64,000 nt of DNA. Origin: an uncultured Bacteroides sp. (lineage in GTDB: Bacteria; Bacteroidota; Bacteroidia; Bacteroidales; Bacteroidaceae). The translations under genes and the position numbers were made by a program. The stretch spans positions 1 through 64,000 of the forward strand of contig NZ_CAJULN010000005.1 in assembly GCF_910586915.1 (NCBI RefSeq). The letters run 5' to 3'. The notes beneath the pieces were generated by a model that did no database searches, had not been told where the DNA came from, and saw nothing but the letters and a program-made list of their open reading frames with translations. Shown piece after piece: positions 13,147 to 20,989 of the stretch; within the stretch, counting starts at the first letter, position 1; the number at the start of each line of letters is the position of its first letter.

Positions 13147-15303
13147 CTATTCTTCGGTTTGTTTGGCTTCAAAATCCTTCATCAGTTTATCCTGAACATC
13201 GGTCGGTACAAGTTCGTAGCCGGAGAACTTCATGATAAACGATGCGCGTCCGCCGGTAAGCGAGCTGAGTGCCGTAGAGTAAGACGACATTTCTTTCAAA
13301 GGCACCTTAGCCACCAGTTTTTCGAAACCTTTCTCGCTGCTCATACCCATAATCATGGCACGGCGTCCCTGGAGATCGCTCATCACATCTCCCATTCTGT
13401 CGGACGGCACGAATACTTCCACATCATAAATCGGTTCGAGAATTTTCGGGCCTGCATTCTTGAATGCTTCGCTAAAGGCGTTGCGTCCGGCAAGCATGAA
13501 GGAGATTTCGTTGGAATCTACCGGATGCATCTTACCGTCGTACACAATGACCCGTACGTCGCGTGCATACGAACCGGTCAGCGGACCTTGTTCCATGCGC
13601 GACATGATACCTTTCATAATGGCAGGCAGGAAGCGTGCGTCGATAGAACCACCTACGATGCTATTGATGAATACGAGTTTGCCACCCCATTCCAACGTCA
13701 CTTCTTCGGTACCTTTTACGTTTATCTTGAATTCCTGTCCGTTGAACTTGTAGGTATCGGGCACAGGCATACCTTCTTTATACGGTTCGACAATGAGGTG
13801 AACTTCGCCGAACTGGCCTGCACCACCGGATTGTTTCTTATGGCGATAGTCGGCGCGGGCAGCCTTCGTTATTGTTTCGCGATACGGAATCTTCGGTTCT
13901 TCGTATTTGACTTGAAGTTTTTCGTTGTTTTCCAAACGCCATTTCAACGTACGGAGATGGAATTCTCCCTGTCCGTGCACCAAAGTTTGTTTCAGTTCCT
14001 TCGACTGTTCGATTACCCACGTCGGGTCTTCTTCGCGCATACGGTTAAGGATGGTCATCATCTTTTCCACATCAGCTTCGTTGACGGGTTTGATGGCACG
14101 CGAATATTTGGAGTTCGGATATTTGATAAAGTTGAATTTATAGTCACACTCCTTGCCGTTGAGTGTGTTTCCGGTCTTTACGTCTTTGAGTTTCACGGCT
14201 GCGCCGATGTCGCCTGCACGTAATTCTTCCACTTTCACGCGGTTGCCGCCTGCCACGACATAAAGTTGTGCGATACGTTCTTTCGAACCACGGTCGGCAT
14301 TCAGCAAATCGTCGCCTTCGTGCACTTTGCCGCTCATTACTTTAAAATAAGATACTTCGCCGATATGCGGCTCTACGCTTGTCTTGAAGAAATAGAGCGA
14401 CTGCGGACCGTTTGCATCGGGAGCAATCTCCTTTCCGTCCGTATTTGTCACCTTCGGCATTTCAGATACGAAAGGAACCACGTTGCCCAAGAACTCCATC
14501 AGACGGCGGACACCCATATCCTTACCGCCGCAGACACAGAACACGGGGAACATACCTCGGGCGATGAGTCCTTTGCGGATACCTTCGCGCATTTCGTCTT
14601 CCGAGAGGGAATCCTGTTCAAAGAATTTCTCCATCAGACTTTCATCGTTTTCGGCAGCCGCTTCGACCAAAGCTTTGTGCATTTCCATTGCTTTGTCCAT
14701 CTCTTCTGCCGGAATATCTTCAATCGTGGGAGCACCGCCTTCGGGTTTCCACGAGTATTTCTTCATCAACAATACGTCAATCAGGGCATTGAAGCCGGGA
14801 CCCGTACTGATGGGGTATTGGATGGGAACAACTTTGGAGCCGTACGCTTCTTTCAGTTGTTCGAGGATGTTATCGTAGTCGCATTTTTCATTATCAAGCT
14901 GGTTGACAAGGAAAATGACGGGTTTATTCAACTTTTCTGTATATCGGAAGTGGTTTTGCGTGCCGACTTCGACGCCGTATTGGCCGTTGAGGAGAATAAT
15001 TGCAGTGTCGGTCACGTTCAAAGCAGTCACAGTGCTGCCTACGAAGTCGTCCGAACCCGGACAGTCGATGATATTTAGTTTTTTATTGTTCCATTCTACA
15101 TGGAGAACGGTGGAGAAAACGGAGTAACCATACTCTTGTTCAACAGGGAAATAATCGCTTACAGTGTTTTTGGCGGCAACAGATCCGCGACGTTTTATAA
15201 CTCCACTCTCGAAGAGCATTGCTTCCACGAGAGTGGTTTTCCCGGCGCCCGAACTACCTAACAAGGCTATGTTCTTGATTTCATTCGTCTGATATACTTT
15301 CAT
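13147..15303 (-). CDS. fusA2: EF-G paralogue (FusA2/EF-G2 type) with degenerate GTPase motifs
   Basis: A 718-residue translation factor with all EF-G domains: G domain 1-270, domain II around 300-390, then domains III-V ending near residue 700. The P loop is intact (GSSGAGKTT, 16-24). However, switch II reads DCPGSDDF (80-87), so Ser84 replaces the catalytic His of the usual PGH. G4 is NQLD (134-137) instead of NKxD, and switch I lacks the RGIT threonine. This agrees with BT2167/EF-G2 of B. thetaiotaomicron, reported (as I recall) to support translation without GTP hydrolysis during carbon limitation and to be needed for gut colonisation. The housekeeping EF-G is not in this window. Confidence 0.9.
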   Translation of the reverse strand: MKVYQTNEIKNIALLGSSGAGKTTLVEAMLFESGVIKRRGSVAAKNTVSDYFPVEQEYGYSVFSTVLHVEWNNKKLNIIDCPGSDDFVGSTVTALNVTDTAIILLNGQYGVEVGTQNHFRYTEKLNKPVIFLVNQLDNEKCDYDNILEQLKEAYGSKVVPIQYPISTGPGFNALIDVLLMKKYSWKPEGGAPTIEDIPAEEMDKAMEMHKALVEAAAENDESLMEKFFEQDSLSEDEMREGIRKGLIARGMFPVFCVCGGKDMGVRRLMEFLGNVVPFVSEMPKVTNTDGKEIAPDANGPQSLYFFKTSVEPHIGEVSYFKVMSGKVHEGDDLLNADRGSKERIAQLYVVAGGNRVKVEELRAGDIGAAVKLKDVKTGNTLNGKECDYKFNFIKYPNSKYSRAIKPVNEADVEKMMTILNRMREEDPTWVIEQSKELKQTLVHGQGEFHLRTLKWRLENNEKLQVKYEEPKIPYRETITKAARADYRHKKQSGGAGQFGEVHLIVEPYKEGMPVPDTYKFNGQEFKINVKGTEEVTLEWGGKLVFINSIVGGSIDARFLPAIMKGIMSRMEQGPLTGSYARDVRVIVYDGKMHPVDSNEISFMLAGRNAFSEAFKNAGPKILEPIYDVEVFVPSDRMGDVMSDLQGRRAMIMGMSSEKGFEKLVAKVPLKEMSSYSTALSSLTGGRASFIMKFSGYELVPTDVQDKLMKDFEAKQTEE

Positions 15304-15364
15304 AATATATAAGATTTTAGTAATTACTCAGTATGTTTCTCACATACCATTTATTTAGTTGGCG

Positions 15365-15394
15365 CAAATTAGGGATTAATTGGGGGAAAAACAA
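15365..15394 (-). promoter_or_regulatory. Possible fusA2 promoter
   Basis: On the minus strand TTG (15392-15394) and TAATTTG (15365-15371) lie about 20 nt apart, giving a roughly 55-nt leader. The -7 box is one base short of TAnnTTTG, as might be expected of an activator-dependent promoter such as one driven by the starvation regulator Cur. No activator site is identified. Confidence 0.35.
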
Positions 15395-15487
15395 CTTTTG
15401 GGGTAATGTTACTAAACAATGTTATGTAGCATATGACCGGCAGAAAGAGATTTCGGGCCGTTGTTTTGTGTTAAGAGAAAACAATTC

Positions 15488-15521
15488 TTTGATACATTCT
15501 CCGATAATAGTCTTACTTTTG
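15488..15521 (+). promoter_or_regulatory. hemW promoter
   Basis: TTTG (15488-15491) and TACTTTTG (15514-15521) match the -33 and -7 boxes at 22-nt spacing. The -7 box is 27 nt before the ATG at 15549. This supports that ATG over the longer frame to 15333. Confidence 0.6.
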
Positions 15522-15548
15522 CAGGCAAGAAACTCTAACAACATAGTC

Positions 15549-16679
15549 ATGGCAGGTATTTATCTCCACATTCCTTTCTGCAAAACCCGTTGCATCTACT
15601 GTGATTTTTACTCAACTACGCGAAGCGAACTGAAATCGCGCTACGTGCAGGCACTCTGCCGGGAGCTTGAGATGCGGAAGGAGTATCTGAAGGGGGAGCG
15701 GATAGAGACGGTTTATTTCGGTGGCGGCACTCCTTCGCAACTGGAGGAGGAGGACTTCAAACTATTGTTCGACACTCTGCAAAAGTGTTATGGGATGGAG
15801 CACTGCCATGAAATCACGTTGGAAGCCAATCCCGACGACTTGTCGGCAGAATACCTGCAAATGTTGTCTTCGCTGCCGTTCAACCGCATCAGCATGGGGG
15901 TACAGACGTTTGACGATGCCACGCTTACATTGCTGAAACGCCGCCACAACGCCCGCACTGCCGTCGAAGCGGTGAACAGATGCCGGCAGGCCGGGTTCCG
16001 CAACATAAGTATCGACCTTATATACGGACTGCCGGGCGAAACGAAGGAGCGTTGGGAAAGCGACCTCCGGCAAGCCATCGGCCTGCAAGTGGAGCACATC
16101 TCTGCCTATCACCTGATTTATGAGGAGGACACTCCTATCTATAAGATGTTAAAGCAGCATCAAGTGCACGAAGTAGACGAGGATTCCAGCCTGGAGTTTT
16201 TTACGTCGCTGATAGAGATGCTGCAAAAAGCGGGATTCGAACATTACGAAATATCCAACTTCTGCCGTCCCGGCAAGCACTCTCGCCACAACTCTTCGTA
16301 TTGGAAGGGAATCCCCTACTTAGGCTGCGGGGCTTCCGCCCACTCCTTCGACGGAGCAACGCGTGAATGGAACGTTTCGTCCATCGACCTATATATAATA
16401 GGTATAGAGAATGGCCAACGCAACTTCGAAACGGAGCGACTCGACCTCACTACCCGCTACAACGAGTTTATCATCACTACCATGCGCACCACCTGGGGAA
16501 CTCCTTTGGAGAAGCTGAAACAGGCTTTCGGCAACGAACTATGGGAGTATTGCCGGAACATGGCTGCGCCTTACCTGCAAAACGGAAAATTGGAAGAACG
16601 CGACGATGCTTTGTGCCTGACGCGTGAAGGGATTTTCATTTCCGACAGCATAATGAGCGATTTGCTTTGGGTGGAATAA
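15549..16679 (+). CDS. hemW: Radical SAM protein HemW
   Basis: A 376-residue radical SAM enzyme of the HemN/HemW family. The start is ATG 15549 (MAGIYLHIPFC), because the cluster motif CKTRCIYC begins 10 residues in, as in HemW, and the promoter lies just upstream. Other landmarks are VYFGGGTPSQL, MGVQTFDD, YHLIYEEDTP and HNSSYWKG. HemW is a haem chaperone in better-studied bacteria. True coproporphyrinogen dehydrogenase (HemN) is longer and has a different N-terminus. The protein is monocistronic here and divergent to the EF-G paralogue. Confidence 0.9.
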   Translation: MAGIYLHIPFCKTRCIYCDFYSTTRSELKSRYVQALCRELEMRKEYLKGERIETVYFGGGTPSQLEEEDFKLLFDTLQKCYGMEHCHEITLEANPDDLSAEYLQMLSSLPFNRISMGVQTFDDATLTLLKRRHNARTAVEAVNRCRQAGFRNISIDLIYGLPGETKERWESDLRQAIGLQVEHISAYHLIYEEDTPIYKMLKQHQVHEVDEDSSLEFFTSLIEMLQKAGFEHYEISNFCRPGKHSRHNSSYWKGIPYLGCGASAHSFDGATREWNVSSIDLYIIGIENGQRNFETERLDLTTRYNEFIITTMRTTWGTPLEKLKQAFGNELWEYCRNMAAPYLQNGKLEERDDALCLTREGIFISDSIMSDLLWVE

Positions 16680-17200
16680 CACAAGGGTAATCCGTAGACA
16701 AACTCTCCGCATCGCACTACTTTTCAACAACCGACACGACAAATGCGTTAAAATGATTCTTTTTCACTCCAAAAAGGACAGGTCGTTTGTGCGCAAACAA
16801 CTGGTAATAAAATCATTATATATCAGTAACAAACTTCCATCCGATTAGATATAAAGTTACGTTTGATTGTTCATAAACTATAAACGCAAGTTTCGTTTTT
16901 ATAAATGAAGCCTTCGTTTATAAAAATGAAAGCTCCGTTTATATAAACGAAGGCTTCATTTATAGTTTGCAATCGGTAAAAAGAAAGATGGATATTACGC
17001 TCCGAGAAGTTTGTATCCGATAGAGGAGAACTTTATGACGGGTCGTCTGAGGGCAGGATAGCGGTCGTTCTTGTCTGCAAACCGCTTGATTTTCCAACAA
17101 TATCCCCATCGCTTACCATCCAATTCAGATGACATTAAAATTGCGAAAAGTTTTTTTATACAAGAATGTTTGCTAAATTTACACGAAAAACACCGGACAT
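16680..17200. other. 521-bp intergenic region with palindrome array
   Basis: No convincing gene is present. It contains the array at 16877-16966 and an outer CCGATT / AATCGG pair flanking it. The stretch 17000-17200 looks like decayed non-coding DNA running into the truncated beta-propeller gene. A 74-codon frame from 17071 overlaps that gene and has no protein-like features. Confidence 0.65.
16877..16966. repeat. Phased palindrome array, TTTATAAA cores
   Basis: Cores ACTATAAA (16877), TTTATAAA (16898, 16917), TTTATATAAA (16938) and TTTATAGT (16959) have centres 21, 19, 22 and 20 bp apart. Units between them resemble each other (GAAGCCTTCG, GAAAGCTCCG, GAAGGCTTCA). The segments 16901-16922 and 16942-16963 are perfect 22-bp inverted copies, and AAACTATAAA (16875) also pairs with TTTATAGTTT (16959-16968). 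Unit and flank sequence is shared with the array at 58890. Confidence 0.85.
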
Positions 17201-17557
17201 ATGGGAAAGAATACTATATTCGTACTGATTGTAGCTGCTATTTGCGCGTGTTGCCAAGCAGATTCAGTTGCCACAAGCGAAGCGGTTATCATTGATTCGT
17301 CACAGGTCGTCCATAAAAAGACAACACTCATGTCTTCCGTTATGGAAGTTTCCAATGTCATACCGCTCGAAACATCCGATTCCTGCCTATTGGGCGAAAT
17401 AGAGAAAATAATCAAACGGAACGGAATCATTTATGTAAAATCACGCAACAACCCTTTGATGCTGTTTGACGAAAAAGGCCGTTTCCTACATACAGCCGGA
17501 AAGATAGGAACAGGATCGGAAGAGTATTCCATGCTGGTGGATTTTGACATAAAATAG
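17201..17557 (+). pseudogene. Truncated 6-bladed beta-propeller lipoprotein
   Basis: A 118-residue product that looks like only the N-terminal third of the Bacteroides 6-bladed beta-propeller lipoprotein family, whose members are usually about 370-400 residues. Visible are a lipoprotein signal (FVLIVAAICACC), the family opening NVIPLETSDSCLLGEIEKI, and the first blade LMLFDEKGRFLHTAGKIG (as PLMLFDEKGRF and HTAGKIG), ending at DFDIK-stop. No further propeller sequence follows in any frame before the TetR gene 65 bp away. It is therefore most likely a remnant, and whether a stable product is made is unknown. Confidence 0.7.
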
Positions 17558-17622
17558 AGTATAAGATAAAAGATTGATGAAAATCTGCCATAGTCATTAT
17601 CAACGCTAATCCTAATAAACAG

Positions 17623-18234
17623 ATGAAAACCAACAGGGAAAAACTACTGCAAGATGCGTTCGTCATGTTTCTGCAATACAACTACGAACGGGCAAGCTAC
17701 AGCCTGCTCACACAAGCTACCGGAATTTCCAAAGCAGGAATCTCATACTATTACCCCACCAAGCAGGAATTATTCGTGGCAGTGGTAGACCGCTACATAT
17801 TCGACGTGCACGATGCAGACCTCAAGTTTACACCGGCTTCTTCGCTGGCCGAATTTATCGACCACTTCATTGAAAACGTGCGACGGACAATGGAATGGTA
17901 TATCATCATACTCCAACAAGCTGAAAATACGGGCGACAGCACCGCTTTCTCCAATTTCTTCGGCTTCATGCTGCAAATACAACGCTATTATCCCAATGCC
18001 AAAGTCAAGCTATCGGCCTTTTGGGATAAGTTTCTCTCGCGGTGGAACACAGCCATCACCGAAGCCATAGAACGCGGAGAGCTGCGCCGGGACATTGACA
18101 TAGAATGGGCAGGCAAAATGTTCTGCAACGCCTACTTAGGTATGTCGTTCATGCAATCTTTCTCCACAGGACTCGACGTTGAAGAGCTGAGACGCTCCTA
18201 CAACCACCTTTACGATATGCTGAAAACACACTGA
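17623..18234 (+). CDS. TetR/AcrR family transcriptional regulator
   Basis: A 203-residue regulator. The N-terminal HTH is LLQDAFVMFLQYNYERASYS then QATGISKAGISYYYPTKQELF, with the typical TetR recognition helix ending in YYYPTK-ELF. The remaining residues form an all-helical ligand-binding and dimerisation domain. A strong terminator follows directly, so it is probably monocistronic. No divergent transporter or enzyme stands beside it, only the propeller remnant upstream. Its target is therefore not evident, and it may have lost its original partner. Confidence 0.87.
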   Translation: MKTNREKLLQDAFVMFLQYNYERASYSLLTQATGISKAGISYYYPTKQELFVAVVDRYIFDVHDADLKFTPASSLAEFIDHFIENVRRTMEWYIIILQQAENTGDSTAFSNFFGFMLQIQRYYPNAKVKLSAFWDKFLSRWNTAITEAIERGELRRDIDIEWAGKMFCNAYLGMSFMQSFSTGLDVEELRRSYNHLYDMLKTH

Positions 18235-18276
18235 TATACAAGCATTTCATTCCAACGCTACGGACTAAGCAAGTAT

Positions 18277-18322
18277 AAAACCGACCAATCTTCCGAATTT
18301 AACCGGAAGATTGGTCGGTTTT
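18277..18322 (+). terminator. Strong terminator after the TetR gene
   Basis: A perfect 19-bp stem: 18277-18295 pairs with 18304-18322 (inner end TTCCG / CGGAA, outer end AAAACC / GGTTTT), loop of eight bases. It ends just before the promoter of the next gene. Confidence 0.88.
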
Positions 18323-18336
18323 ATTTATAAATTACT

Positions 18337-18344
18337 TATATTTG
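18337..18344 (+). promoter_or_regulatory. -7 box for the gene at 18424
   Basis: TATATTTG matches TAnnTTTG, 80 nt upstream of the ATG. A TTGG at 18311-18314 inside the terminator arm is a possible -33 box at 22-nt spacing, so terminator and promoter would overlap. Confidence 0.5.
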
Positions 18345-18423
18345 CCCCCGAAAAGCATTATTCAAACATCAGAGAGACGAAGTAAAAACCTTATTTTCAA
18401 TAATAATTAAAAAACAAAAGAGT

Positions 18424-19116
18424 ATGACGTATCTTATTACAATCGGATGTATCGCCCTCTATCTGGGTTACTTCTTCTACACGAAACAGAAAAACGCACA
18501 ACGCGCAGCAGTAGTCAGCCGGACGGATTTCAAAACGGAATTCACAAAGGCAGAAGCGTATCGGAAACAATTCCTCGATTCCGACGGACTTTTCCTGAAA
18601 GATGTGATGAAGCAAGAGCGAATCGACGCCGTCAACTACGCCAATATAGAGTATAGCGTGGCTGATTCGCTGAAAGACGGTATGAAAAACAAACTAAAGG
18701 GTATGGCAACATTGGGCACGGTGCGCTTCCGTTCGGTGCACACGCCGAAATACCTAATACTGAGCAACGAAACCCTGCATCTGTTCGATACGGACACGGA
18801 CGGAGAGATAGATGCACATCTGACGTTTTCTCCCCACCACCTGCGCGAATCTCATTTGGAAGAATATCCGCTCAAAGGGCAGGAACAGGCACAGGCGGAA
18901 GCACGCGGCAACAACGTGCGTGCTTACAAACTGTCGTTGCAGACAGACGAAAGTCCGGTAGAACTGATTATTTACTCCTGCCTGATTTTCACCAATATTC
19001 CCGAACTGCCAGGCAGTCCCGAAGAAACTGTACGCGACATTGTGGTAGCGAACGACTTCCTCAAACAATTAGGCGACCTATACCCCAACCTAAAAGTTTC
19101 GCTTCCTATTCTCTGA
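18424..19116 (+). CDS. Unrecognised membrane-anchored protein
   Basis: A 230-residue protein I do not recognise. One N-terminal membrane helix (LITIGCIALYLGYFFYT) is followed by a basic stretch and a soluble domain of about 200 residues that should face the cytoplasm. The middle part has beta-like, PH-type texture (KYLILSNETLHLFDTDTDGE), and an amphipathic segment near the C-terminus ends DLYPNLKVSLPIL. It is 68 bp upstream of a lipoprotein gene on the same strand, and the two may form an operon in an otherwise accessory-looking patch. Confidence 0.65.
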   Translation: MTYLITIGCIALYLGYFFYTKQKNAQRAAVVSRTDFKTEFTKAEAYRKQFLDSDGLFLKDVMKQERIDAVNYANIEYSVADSLKDGMKNKLKGMATLGTVRFRSVHTPKYLILSNETLHLFDTDTDGEIDAHLTFSPHHLRESHLEEYPLKGQEQAQAEARGNNVRAYKLSLQTDESPVELIIYSCLIFTNIPELPGSPEETVRDIVVANDFLKQLGDLYPNLKVSLPIL

Positions 19117-19184
19117 ACAACGCAATAGCGTATTGCTACATGAATAAATTAACCAAACAACAGATTCTTATGATTACAAAAGCA

Positions 19185-19865
19185 ATGAAAAACAGTCGGA
19201 TTGCCTTCATGACAATCGTCATCGTCACACTCTCTTCCTGTTCCTCCGGCAAAAACCGTTTAGGCATGGCCTCGGAAGAGGGTATCAATAAAGTAAAAGA
19301 ATTAGTCCGCGCCCACGTCAACCCCGACGAAAACAAAATCTACCGCCTGCAATGGAAAGAGGACCGCGACGAACGCAAGTTGGACAATATACTGACGCAC
19401 ATCGATGTAGACTATATCGACAAGAACGACAAAGACTACTCTCTTTCCATCAACCTGAAAGACGGAGAATTCGTACCCGACGAACCACGGAAAAGCCCAA
19501 GAGACCTGTACTCTTACGAATATTCCACCCCTATCGACCTTGCTGACATCACCGTTGCCGACATCCAACGAATGACACAAGAGGGGCACGACCTGTTCAG
19601 CACACAAGAAGACGCCAAAGAGTATGAAATGAAATCGGTGGAAGCCTACGTGTTCTATATCCGACCCGTAGATAAAAGAGATATCGACCTTTGGAAAAAG
19701 AGCGAAAGCTGCAAAACTGAACACAAAGAGCTAAACTTCTCTTTCCAACTAAACTACATCAAAAAGGACGAACAACCGGAAGTGCGGGGACGCCATACTT
19801 GGACCAATTATTACACCATACCATTCACCGTAAACAAAGAAGGCAAGGTGGAGATAAAGGAATAG
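19185..19865 (+). CDS. Unrecognised lipoprotein
   Basis: A lipoprotein of about 226 residues. I chose ATG 19185 because it gives a compact signal, MKNSRIAFMTIVIVTLSSC, with lipobox LSSC. In-frame ATGs at 19140 and 19170 would lengthen the charged n-region. The mature protein is rich in Asp, Lys and Tyr, with alternating strands such as IDVDYIDKNDKDYSLSINL and GRHTWTNYYTIPF. It ends in TVNKEGKVEIKE, which suggests a small beta-rich domain. No family is recognised. It follows the membrane-anchored protein gene and is closed by a strong terminator. Confidence 0.65.
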   Translation: MKNSRIAFMTIVIVTLSSCSSGKNRLGMASEEGINKVKELVRAHVNPDENKIYRLQWKEDRDERKLDNILTHIDVDYIDKNDKDYSLSINLKDGEFVPDEPRKSPRDLYSYEYSTPIDLADITVADIQRMTQEGHDLFSTQEDAKEYEMKSVEAYVFYIRPVDKRDIDLWKKSESCKTEHKELNFSFQLNYIKKDEQPEVRGRHTWTNYYTIPFTVNKEGKVEIKE

Positions 19866-19906
19866 CCGCGCCTACACAGAAAATGCTCTTACCATCGCAC
19901 ATACCG

Positions 19907-19946
19907 CCTGCCGTCCGCTCCTGTAATATACGGACGGCAGGTTTTG
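19907..19946 (+). terminator. Terminator after the lipoprotein gene
   Basis: CCTGCCGTCCG (19907-19917) pairs perfectly with CGGACGGCAGG (19931-19941), followed by TTTTGTTTG. Confidence 0.87.
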
Positions 19947-20029
19947 TTTGTTATAACAAGCACCATATTTCTTCCCGGCCTTTGTGTCGGAAACCGTTAA
20001 ATCCCCTTCAGTTATACAATTTTTTTCTT

Positions 20030-20037
20030 TATCTTTG
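20030..20037 (+). promoter_or_regulatory. -7 box for the lysO gene pair
   Basis: TATCTTTG matches TAnnTTTG, 31 nt before the ATG at 20068. Confidence 0.5.
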
Positions 20038-20067
20038 CCATTCAATCTTTAAAAAGGCATACCAACA

Positions 20068-20355
20068 ATGTTTATCATCATCGGAATCATGCTAACAGGC
20101 ATACTCGCAGGCTACCTGCTGCGCAACAAACGGTTGACATGGATTTCTAAAATCATCACTTTCCTGATATGGGTGTTGCTGTTCCTACTCGGAACCGATG
20201 TAGGTGCAAACGAAGCCCTTATCAAAGGATTGCCCACCTTAGGACTGGAAGCGGTCATTATTACTTCGGCAGCCGTTGGCGGGAGTACCCTATGCGCGTG
20301 GGGACTTTGGTACCTATTATATATAAGGTATAAAAAGAAGGAGGTAAACCGATGA
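20068..20355 (+). CDS. lysO: LysO-type exporter, N-terminal half
   Basis: A 95-residue protein matching the N-terminal part of the LysO (DUF340) family, with about three membrane helices (MFIIIGIMLTGILAGYLL, WISKIITFLIWVLLFLLG and a third ending WGLWYLLYI) and the motif LLGTDVGAN after the second. In E. coli, LysO (YbjE) is one chain of about 300 residues exporting lysine. Here the family is split into two genes that overlap by four bases (ATGA). Translational coupling should keep the halves in step. The lysine substrate is inferred from the family only. Confidence 0.82.
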   Translation: MFIIIGIMLTGILAGYLLRNKRLTWISKIITFLIWVLLFLLGTDVGANEALIKGLPTLGLEAVIITSAAVGGSTLCAWGLWYLLYIRYKKKEVNR

Positions 20356-20954
20356 AAGGCAGTCTGATTATCGTTTCTTTCTTTATAGCCGGTATGCTGT
20401 GCGGAACTTTTCACCTTATCCCGTACGATTTCTCCGGAAGTAATCTCAGCTATTATGCCTTGTGCGGGCTGATGTTTTGTGTAGGTATCAGTATTGGCAA
20501 CGACACAAACACACTGAAAAGTTTCCGTTCGCTCAATCCCCGACTGCTACTTCTTCCGGTTGCGACGATACTCGGTACATTGGCGGGATGTGCCGCAGCA
20601 GGAGCGCTGATAAGCCAGCGAGAAGTGACAGACTGGATGGCAGTAGGCGCCGGATTCGGTTATTATTCCCTCTCCAGCATCTTCATCACCGAATACAAAG
20701 GAGCGGAATTAGGAACCATCGCCCTGCTCTCCAATATCATGCGCGAAATCATTGCTCTGCTATGCGCCCCTTTGTTAGTGAAATATTTCGGAAAGTTGGC
20801 CCCCATCTCCGTCGGCGGTGCTACGACGATGGATACCACCCTGCCCATCATCACCCAATATGCGGGAAAGGAGTTTGTCATCGTCTCCATCTTCCACGGC
20901 TTTGTGGTCGATTTCAGCGTTCCTTTCTTAGTGACGTTCCTTTGTTCCGTTTGA
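20352..20954 (+). CDS. lysO: LysO-type exporter, C-terminal half
   Basis: A 200-residue membrane protein carrying the remainder of the LysO/DUF340 family. Its helices are separated by conserved segments such as CVGISIGND, GAGFGYYSLSS and GGATTMDTTLP, the last being a family hallmark. It overlaps the upstream half-gene by the four bases ATGA. Both parts together have the length of single-chain LysO, about 295 residues. The exporter is probably a two-subunit complex in the inner membrane. The gene ends 36 bp from a convergent gene. Confidence 0.85.
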   Translation: MKGSLIIVSFFIAGMLCGTFHLIPYDFSGSNLSYYALCGLMFCVGISIGNDTNTLKSFRSLNPRLLLLPVATILGTLAGCAAAGALISQREVTDWMAVGAGFGYYSLSSIFITEYKGAELGTIALLSNIMREIIALLCAPLLVKYFGKLAPISVGGATTMDTTLPIITQYAGKEFVIVSIFHGFVVDFSVPFLVTFLCSV

Positions 20955-20989
20955 AAACGGCTAATGATATACGCCGCCACCGGAAAACC

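Noticed and set aside
13159..14223. 354-codon frame antisense to the EF-G paralogue
   Set aside because: His/Phe-rich shadow without family motifs, fully inside a well-supported gene.
20068..20954. Frameshift in lysO
   Set aside because: Both halves keep conserved motifs, start codons and an ATGA coupling, so an organised split is more likely than an error.
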